From Fibrobacter sp. (GTDB taxonomy: Bacteria; Fibrobacterota; Fibrobacteria; Fibrobacterales; Fibrobacteraceae): a DNA stretch of 11,801 nt. Position 1 is the stretch's first letter. The number at the start of each line of letters is the position of its first letter. Position numbers and translations under genes: made by a program. Shown in pieces: positions 1 through 7,800 of this stretch. The stretch covers positions 1-11,801 of the forward strand of contig JAFWRL010000244.1 of NCBI GenBank assembly GCA_017520105.1, in the 5' to 3' direction. The notes below the pieces were generated by a model, which had not been told where the DNA came from, did not search any database, and worked only from the letters and a program-made list of their open reading frames with translations.

Positions 1-1051
1 GGTCAATCACTTCCTTGTCTTTCGCGAGGAATGCCGTCGGAGCAGCCAAGCGGATGTCACGGCCCGTACGCACGTGGAAAACCTTTTCGCCACGGGTAAA
101 GCTTCCCGAGCAAATGCGGAGGAAAGCCGTGCGGTCGCGGTGTTTCGGGTCCATGTTTGCCTGAATCTTGAAGACGAATGCGCTGAAAGCGTCTTCGTCC
201 GGCTTGACCGGGCGCTTGTCCGTATCACGAATCATCGGCGGCGGAGCGAGTTTTGCAAACGCGTTCAAAAGTTGGCGGACACCGAAGTTGTTCACGGCAG
301 AACCGAAGAACACCGGGCACATTTCGCCCTTGAGGAACTTTTCATGGTCAAACGGATCCATACCACCCGTGACCATTTCGTATTCTTCGCGGAATTGGTT
401 CACCCAGTTTTCACCGCAAAGTTCAACCAAACGCGGATCGTCCGGGCCTTCCATCTGGATAATTTCTTGCTTGCCATCGTCAGGATTGAACGTGTGGAAC
501 GTATTTTCGGCAATGGAATAGACGCCCTTGAAAAGCTTACCGACACCAATCGGGAGCGTAAACGGAGCGGTCTTAATCTGCAAAACGCTTTCAATCTGGT
601 CGAGCAAGTCGAGCACATGGCGGCCATCCAAGTCCATCTTGTTGATGAACGTAATAATCGGCGTGTGGCGCATGCGGCAAACATTCATCAAGCGAATCGT
701 CTGCTTTTCAACACCGTTCACGCTATCGATAAGCACCAAAGCGGCATCCACGGCGGTAAGCGCACGGTACGTGTCTTCGCAGAAGTCCTGATGCCCCGGG
801 GTATCGACGAGGTTGAACATGCAACCTTCAAACGGGAAGTTCAACACGGAACTCGAAACAGAAATACCACGTTGCTGTTCAATCTTCATCCAGTCACTGA
901 CAGTGTAACTTCTATTCGCCTTCGCGCGCACATGACCAGCCTCGCGAATCACATTCCCGTACCACAGGAACTTTTCGGTGATGGTGGTTTTACCGGCGTC
1001 AGGGTGGCTGACGATGGCGAAAGTACGGCGTTTTTCTATTTCTGGATTCAT
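1..1051 (-). CDS. prfC: Peptide chain release factor 3 (RF3), 3'-truncated by window edge
   Basis: RF3 is the translational GTPase that recycles RF1/RF2 from the ribosome after peptide release; it acts in the cytoplasm. The first 350 codons are visible. The G1 P-loop is SHPDAGKT at residues 15-22, the switch region QQRGISVSSS is at about 59-68, G3 DTPGH is at 83-87, G4 NKMD is at 137-140, and a G5-like FFGSA is at 248-252. The SHPDAGKT and QQRGISVSSS versions are typical of RF3 and differ from EF-G and LepA. The E. coli protein is about 529 residues, so roughly the last third lies beyond position 1. The start at 1051 is chosen because the MNPEIEKRRTFAIVSHPD N-terminus fits the family. No clear Shine-Dalgarno precedes it; the leader holds a heptad repeat instead. 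The gene is divergent from the DNA glycosylase gene at 1162. Confidence 0.96.
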   Translation of the reverse strand, partial: MNPEIEKRRTFAIVSHPDAGKTTITEKFLWYGNVIREAGHVRAKANRSYTVSDWMKIEQQRGISVSSSVLNFPFEGCMFNLVDTPGHQDFCEDTYRALTAVDAALVLIDSVNGVEKQTIRLMNVCRMRHTPIITFINKMDLDGRHVLDLLDQIESVLQIKTAPFTLPIGVGKLFKGVYSIAENTFHTFNPDDGKQEIIQMEGPDDPRLVELCGENWVNQFREEYEMVTGGMDPFDHEKFLKGEMCPVFFGSAVNNFGVRQLLNAFAKLAPPPMIRDTDKRPVKPDEDAFSAFVFKIQANMDPKHRDRTAFLRICSGSFTRGEKVFHVRTGRDIRLAAPTAFLAKDKEVID

Positions 1052-1086
1052 GAGGCAGTGACTAGTGGTTGGTGGTTAGTGGTTAG
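1052..1086 (-). repeat. Degenerate 7-bp tandem repeat in the prfC leader
   Basis: Read on the minus strand, five consecutive heptads end at the prfC start codon: CTAACCA, CTAACCA, CCAACCA, CTAGTCA, CTGCCTC. The first two are identical and similarity decays toward the gene. The tract occupies the place where a ribosome binding site would be expected. A second tract with the same period and a related pattern lies at 1786-1820. Confidence 0.7.
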
Positions 1087-1109
1087 GACACAACCAATTT
1101 TTTCGAGGG

Positions 1110-1117
1110 CAAATATA
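1110..1117 (-). promoter_or_regulatory. Candidate -7/-10 promoter element for prfC (TATATTTG)
   Basis: The minus strand reads TATATTTG, an exact match to the TAnnTTTG -7 element known for the primary sigma factor of Bacteroidetes. It lies 58 bases upstream of the prfC start codon. The same octamer stands before leuC at 11317. No convincing -33 element was found, and use of this element by this organism is inferred. Confidence 0.5.
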
Positions 1118-1118
1118 G

Positions 1119-1126
1119 TAACTTTA
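1119..1126 (+). promoter_or_regulatory. Candidate -7/-10 promoter element for the glycosylase gene (TAACTTTA)
   Basis: TAACTTTA matches TAnnTTTG at all but the last constrained base and lies 35 bases before the ATG at 1162. It sits back-to-back with the minus-strand TATATTTG at 1110-1117, so the two divergent genes may share one small promoter region. Confidence 0.35.
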
Positions 1127-1161
1127 GGGGGCTACTTCAATATTTCTATTTTTCTTGTGGC

Positions 1162-1698
1162 ATGGTCACAAAGAAAAAGCAATCCAAAACATCCAAGAAC
1201 GCGCGGACGTTCGTCACGCATGAGTTTCCCGCACTTTTCGATGCAAATTCGGAAGTTCTCCTGCTCGGTTCCATCCCTTCGCCCAAATCGCGCGAACAGG
1301 GCTTCTATTACGGGCACCCGCAAAATCGCTTTTGGAAAGTTCTTGCCAGCGTCTTGAGCGAACCTCTCCCCGCAACCATCGATGAGAAAAAAGCGATGCT
1401 TTTAAAGCACCACATCGCATTGTGGGACGTTCTTGACAGCTGCACCATCATTGGCGCAAGCGACACGAGCATCGAAGACGTGGTTCCAAACGACATCGCC
1501 TCGCTACTCGCCAAAACAAAAATCAAGCGCATCTTTTGCACAGGCGCCACCGCCCACAAGCTTTACGAAAAATACTGCGAAGCATCCACAGGCATCAAAG
1601 CCGTAAAGCTCCCGTCCACCTCCCCCGCCAACTGCGCCGTGAAATTAGAAACGCTCGTAGAAGAGTACGGAGTGATTAGACGAAAGAACGCCGCTTAG
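1162..1698 (+). CDS. Hypoxanthine (deoxyinosine) DNA glycosylase, UDG superfamily
   Basis: This is a 178-residue base-excision repair enzyme predicted to remove deaminated bases, chiefly hypoxanthine, from DNA. The superfamily motif 1 region reads LLGSIPSPKS at 34-43, followed by FYYGHPQNRFW at 48-58; N55 is the likely catalytic asparagine of this subfamily. ALWDVL (86-91) and the motif 2 loop LPSTSPAN (150-157) also fit. The FYYGHPQNRFW block with a late LPSTSPAN is characteristic of the HDG branch rather than of Ung or Mug proper. The length is close to full for the family. A lysine-rich N-terminal extension (residues 1-16) is probably disordered and may contact DNA. The ATG at 1162 is the only methionine before residue 79, and a strong Shine-Dalgarno is not evident. 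The gene is convergent with the giant repeat-protein gene, and no operon partner is visible. Confidence 0.88.
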   Translation: MVTKKKQSKTSKNARTFVTHEFPALFDANSEVLLLGSIPSPKSREQGFYYGHPQNRFWKVLASVLSEPLPATIDEKKAMLLKHHIALWDVLDSCTIIGASDTSIEDVVPNDIASLLAKTKIKRIFCTGATAHKLYEKYCEASTGIKAVKLPSTSPANCAVKLETLVEEYGVIRRKNAA

Positions 1699-1785
1699 GT
1701 TAGTGAGCTTGCCGAACCACACGGCTATAGACGAAAGATTTTCATAGGCGTCAAAGCCGCAATTTTCGCCGCAGAAAGCCGTTCC

Positions 1786-1820
1786 CTTCCAACCGCCTAC
1801 TTCTAACTTCCTACTAAATA
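1786..1820 (+). repeat. Degenerate 7-bp tandem repeat downstream of the glycosylase gene
   Basis: Five consecutive heptads on the plus strand read CTTCCAA, CCGCCTA, CTTCTAA, CTTCCTA, CTAAATA. All begin with C and end with A. They lie just before the hairpin terminator and resemble in period and pattern the tract before prfC. The whole 1699-1874 spacer otherwise contains only the terminator and a short direct repeat (TAGACGAAAGA at 1677-1687 and 1728-1738). Confidence 0.6.
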
Positions 1821-1822
1821 CA

Positions 1823-1855
1823 AAAAGCCCCGCAGCACATGGCCGCAGGGCTTTT
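1823..1855. terminator. Bidirectional hairpin terminator between convergent genes
   Basis: AAAAGCCC at 1823-1830 pairs with GGGCTTTT at 1848-1855, and after one C-A mismatch GC at 1832-1833 pairs with GC at 1845-1846, leaving an 11-base loop. The A run on one side and the T run on the other give a U tract in both directions. It can therefore end transcripts of the glycosylase gene (plus) and of the giant gene (minus). Confidence 0.85.
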
Positions 1856-1874
1856 CACATTACATGAAAGAGAC

Positions 1875-4800
1875 TTACTTCTTTTTCTTGTTAGCGTTGC
1901 CACGAATATCGTTCATCTTCATCATCACGTTGATTTCGGCGTTCGTGACTTTGGAGCCTGCACCAGCCGGGTCAAAGACCTTGAAAGTAAACTCATCAAT
2001 TCCAGTGAATCCCTTATTCGGGGTATATTCGAAGGAACCGTTCGTTTCGTTCAAGATGATTCGGCCATTACGCGGTTTCATCACGAGCTTCACAGACGCA
2101 AGCTTGTCGCCGTCCGGGTCAATAGCGCCAGACATCAGGCCGCCCGAAGCCGGAACAGACAGTTTCTCGTTCTCACGAGTTACGTAGTTCTGAGCCTTCG
2201 TTTCGGGCGCATTGTTCACGGCAATCACAGTAAACGTTGCAGTCTTGTGGGCCGTACCGCCTTCCGGGTCCGTCACTGTAAATGTGATGCGTTCCGGCTT
2301 GCCCTTCCAATGAGTATAGGGCTGGGAAATAACGACCGTCTTCTTCTGCCTATCGTAATTCACCTGCAACTGCTTCTGACCCGTAAACTTCCACTTGAGT
2401 TCATCGAAGCTATGGTCCTTATCGCGAGCATACTGGTCGAGCTTGATTGTCGCAATCACACCTTCGTTCTGGTTTTCCCTGATGGTAAAGTCCGGGATAT
2501 CGCGCATGACAGGAGGTGCGTTCACATGCTTCACGACAAACTTCACAACAGACTTGTCAGAGGCGCCAGACGGGTCCGTCGCCGTAAAGATAACGGTTTC
2601 ATCACCGAACCAGTTGTCCCTTCTCGGCTTGACTTCAGCAACGCGTGAACCGTTGATTCTCACGTCGAGATTCTTCGCGCCAGAAACAGACCATCTGATT
2701 TCGTTCTTCTTGTGGTCCGGGTCACTTACGAATTCATCAAGATTGATAGGCTTGAATGTCTTGCCTTCTTGCGTCGTCTGTCCCGGGATTTCCTTCACGA
2801 CCGGCGGGTCGTTCACGGACTTCACGGTAAAGCGAATTTCTGTAGAAGCCTTTTCCCTGCTCGGGTCAAACACGTTGACGGTTATCGATTCCGAGCCATT
2901 CCAGTACTTGTTCGGGATTTCTACGGTAAGGATTCCCTTTTCACTGATGTTGTACTTGAGTTGATGCTTTCCGGCAGAAACAACCGGAGCAGGAGCCTCT
3001 TCAACTTGCTTCTTGGCGCCCTTCTTTTTCTTCTTGTCCTTCTTCGAGCTCTTGGAGGACTTAGCAGGGGCGGCAGAAGCATACGGATTTACACCGTCAA
3101 TAGACCACTTGAGTTCATCGACAGTGTTATCCGGATCCGTAACGAACTTCGTCAAATCAATTGCCGGGAAGGTCTTCTTTTCTTCGATGACCTGCTGCGG
3201 AATCGGCTTGAACTTCGGCGGATCGTTCACCGGAACCACTTCGAACGTGGCCTTGGTAGAAGCGCTGGCGCGTTCAGGGTCGCTAACCGTAAACGTAATC
3301 GTTTCCTTGCCAAACCAGTTCGGATTCGGCATAGTCACAGAGGCACGACCATTCTTGACATCTACAGCAAGTTCCTTGTTGCCAGAAACTGTCCACTTGA
3401 GTTCATTCGGCTTGTTATCCGGGTCATTGGCAATCTTTGTAAGATCAATGATTTCGAATCTTTCCTTTTCCTTGATTTTCTGGCTCGGAATGTCCTTCAC
3501 GATTGTCGGCGGGTCATTCACCGAGGACACTTCAAAGTCAATCTGCTGCACAGCCCTTGCGCCTTCCGGGTCGGTCACTTCAAGGCGAATCTTTTCCGAA
3601 CCGTTCCAATACTTGTCCGGGGTCGCAACAACAAGCTGCTTCTTGGCATTGATAGAAGCCTTGAGCGCACGAGTCTGTGCGATTTCGAACTTGAGAGAAC
3701 TGGTCGGGTGATCCGGGTCAGAGACAAACTTTAGCAAGTCAATCGGTTCAAAGTGTTCCTTTTCCTTGATGCTCTGAGCCAAAATCGGTCTGATAGCAGG
3801 AGGATCGTTCACGGATTCCACAACAAAGTTAACGGTCTTGGAATCAGAAGCGCCTTCCGGGTCCTTCACGGTGAACACCACGTTACGTTCACCATGCCAG
3901 TGCGGGTCGCCAATCTCGATATGGGCAAGACCGCCCTTATAGATAACAACGCTAAACGGATCCTTTACGGGCGTATCGTCTTCATCGTCATCATCTTTCT
4001 TGCCCTTCTTACCCTTCTTGCTCTTCTTGGCATGTGCAGATTCCGGGTTCACAACCTTGACACTCCAAGTAAGCTGTTCCATTGTATTATCCGGGTCACG
4101 GACAAACTTGCTCAAATCAATATCCTTGAATTGGCCCTTTTCGCGAATTCTCTGCGGTGGAATATCCCTCAATGTCGGAGGATCGTTCACAGACGCGATT
4201 TCGAATGTGATGGTCTGCGAGGCCTTGGCTCCATCCGGGTCACTCACTTCGAGAACCATCATTTCCGGAGCGCACCAGAAATCCTTGTTAGGAGCACTCA
4301 CCATAAGCATGCGGCTCGGAGTGACTTCGGCCTTGAGCTGCTTTGCACCCGTAATCTTCCAGCGAAGTTCATTCGGCTTGTTATCCGGGTCTGTCACGAA
4401 TTCGTCAAGCTTGATGGGCTTGAAGACTTCCTTTTCCTTGATTTTCTGGTCCGGAATTCTCTTCACGAATGTCGGAGGGTCGTTCACGCGGGTCACTTCG
4501 AAGACCATCTTATGGCGGGCAACAGCGCCTTCCGGGTCGCTTACGGAGAACGTAATCGTTTCCTTGCCGCTCCACTGCTTGTTCGGAACATTAACAAGCA
4601 CGGTGTTATCCTTGCGGATATCCAGCTTGAGGTCTCTGTTACCAGTCACTTCCCACTTGAGAGAAGATGCCGAATGGTCCGGGTCATCAGCGAGAGTGGA
4701 AAGATCGATAGTCTTGAAACGGCCACCTTCGAGAATCGTTTCGCCCGTAGGTGCACCAGCAGCAATCACCGGAGCATCATTCACGGAGCGCACTTCAAAG

Positions 4801-7800
4801 CGAGCAGTTTTGCTTGCGGAGGCGCCTTCCGGGTCGGTAGCGGTAAAGGTGATATTTGCAGCACCATGCCAGTACTTGTTCGGGATAACAACATTTGCCA
4901 CCTGGTCGGCACCCACCTGAACACGGAGCGTTTCGCCAGCCGGTTCTTCATCGCCCTTGCCCTTCTTCTTCGAAGAGCCCTGGCTAATCGGGCTAACCTT
5001 GAATGTCCACTTGAGATCGCTAATCTTGTGGTCCGGATCCTTGACGTAGTCGGCAAGCTTGATCGGCTGGAACTGTTTCTTTTCGTCAATGGACTGGTCG
5101 CGCAAATCACGGACAAATTCAGGAGGATCGTTCACGGAAACGACCGTAAAGGTCACTTCCTTGCTATCCGAAGCGCCATCCGGGTCTGTTACCGTAAAGC
5201 GAACCTTTTCAGAACCGTTCCAGTTTGCGTTCGGCGGAGTAACAGTCACCTTGTGAGCGGCATCCATCGCAACACGGAGTTCCTTGTTACCTTCAATCTT
5301 CCACTTGAGCCTGTTCTTCGGATGGTCAAGGTCTTCGACGTAATTGTCGAGTTCAATCGGCTTGAACGATTCCTTTTCCTTAACAGACTGGCTTGCAATT
5401 TCCTTCATAATCGGCGGGTCGTTCACGGATACAACCGTGAATGTTGCCGTCGTGCGGGCCTTGGCTCCAGCCGGGTCTGTCACAGTGAACGTAACCTTTT
5501 CGGAACCGTTCCACATCTTGTTCGGTGTCTTGATGGTCACCAAACAGGTCTTGGACATATCGACCTTGAGGTCCCTGTTTCCAGTGAAATCAATCTTCAA
5601 ATCTTCAAAGCGGTCATCCGGGTCGGACACGAGTTCCGCTACGTTGAACGCCGTAAATTCGCCCTTTTCCTGGATGGTTTGGTCTGCAATCTGCTTGATT
5701 TCAGGAAGGTCGTTCACTGATTCTACAGTAAATACAGCGGTCGAGGTTGCCTTTGCGCCTTCCGGGTCAGTCACGGTAAACGTAATTTCTTCGGCGCCAT
5801 TCCAGGACTTGTTCGGAATGCCAATCGTTGCAACCTTGTTGCCATCAATATCGACCTTGAGTTCACACTCTCTCTTCTTGGAGCCCGCAGCCGGCCTGCA
5901 AGACGTAGCAAACGAGAGTTCCGAGAGTTTGTTATCCAAATCCTTCACCATGTCGCCAAGCTTGATTGGCTGGAACTGGGCTTTTTCCTTGATGGTTTGC
6001 GGAGTCACTTGTCTGGTAAACATCGGCACGTCGTTCACGGATTCAACCGTAAAGTTAACGGTCTTTTCATCGCAAGCGTTGTCCGGGTCACAAACCTTGA
6101 ATGTAATCGCTTCGGCACCATGCCACTGGGCAGACGGCGGAGTAATGCGGGCATTGTGTGCGGCATCCAGGGCCACCTTGAGTTCCTTGTTGCCAGTAAA
6201 CGTCCACTTGAGCCTGTTCTTCGCATGGTCCGGGTCCTCGACATAATTGTCAAGTTCAACGACCTTGAATTCGCCCTGTTCCTTAATCGTCTGTTCACGA
6301 ATCTCCTTCATGACCGGAGGATCGTTAATAGCCTTTACAGTAAACTTGGCAGAAGTCATCGCACGAGCGCCTTCCGGGTCCGTAGCCGTAAACGTCAAGG
6401 ATTCAGTACCGCTCCACTGTTCATGCGGAATCTTGACGGACACTTCATGCGTCCTGTTGTCGATATTGACCTTGAGATCCCTATTGCCAGTCACTTCAAT
6501 CTTGAGCTTGGAGAAGTCATGGTCGGCATCGCTCAAGTAGTCATCCATGTTGAACGAAGTAAATTCATTCCTTTCGTCAATCGTCTGGTCAGGAATCTTC
6601 TTGAATACCGGCGGGTCATTCACGGACTTCACGTTAAGGGCAACTTCCTGCTTGGCGGAACCGCCTTCCGGGTCCATCACAGTGAACGTAGCGACCGTAT
6701 TGCCAAACCAGCTCGGGTCCGGGATTTCGACCGTTGCGACATGCTGGTCGTCAATAGAGACATTGAGCGTGCCCGTTTCCGGCATCGGTCCCTGATGCTT
6801 GACCTCGACATCCCAAGAGAGTTCGGAATTCTTATGGTCTTCGTCCTTGACAAAGTCATCCAGCTTGATCTTGGTAAACTGCTGTTTTTCGTTGATATTC
6901 TGGTTCGGAATCGGGCGGATGAACTTCGGCAAGTCATTCACGGAATTGACCGTAAACATGGCCTCGCATTCGGCAGAAGCGCCTTCCGGGTCCGTAGCCT
7001 TGAACTTGATGGATTCAGAGCCATTCCACATTTTGTTCGGAATACGGATTGTCGCGACCCCACCAGAAACGGAAACTTTCAAGTCCTTGGCGCCCGCAAC
7101 AGCCCACTTGAGCATTTCAATGCGGTGGTCCGGGTCCTTCACGTATTGGCCAAGCTGAATCGGGGCAAATTCCTGCTTTTCGTCAATCGTTTGGTCAGGA
7201 ATATTCTGGACAAACTCAGGAGGATCGTTGATGGAATTTACTTTGAACAAAACGTCCTGCTTGGCGGACGCACCGGCAGCGTCGGTCACCGTAAACGTCA
7301 CACGTTCCTGACCGCTCCAGTATTCATTCGGAAGATTTACAATAGCAGAACCGTACTTGTCGATTTCGATCTTCAAGTCCTTGTTGCCCGTCACCGTCCA
7401 CTTGAGCTTCATCACGTCGTCATCCGGGTCCGTGACGTAATCTGCAAGAGAAAGCATGTCGAACTGATTCCTTTCGTCAATCACCTGGTCAGGAATCTTC
7501 TTCGTGAACGTCGGAGGGTCATTTATCGCTGACACAGTAAAGGCAGCCGTCTTGTTATCGCTACCGTAATCCGGGTCCGTCGCAATAAACTTGATTGTCG
7601 CAGAACCGTACCAATGGGCATCCGGAATCACAACCGTCGCCACGCGGTTCCCGTCAATCGTCACGGACAAGTCGCCATCGCCCTGCGGACCACCCGACGG
7701 ACGGATTTCTGTATCCCATGAAATTTGATCCTTCTTGTGGTCAGGGTCATTAACAAAGTCATCCAAGCGGATTTTTGCAAACTGCTTGCCTTCTTCAACT

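Noticed and set aside
74..1357. A 427-codon plus-strand open frame over prfC
   Set aside because: The minus strand encodes an RF3 with all G motifs; the plus-strand frame also runs through the promoter spacer and into the glycosylase gene in another frame.
2712..7532. Several long open frames on the plus strand opposite the giant gene (up to 655 codons)
   Set aside because: They arise from the biased, repeated codons of the antisense gene, show the same 97-codon periodicity, have Arg/His/Leu-rich mirror composition and no recognisable domains.
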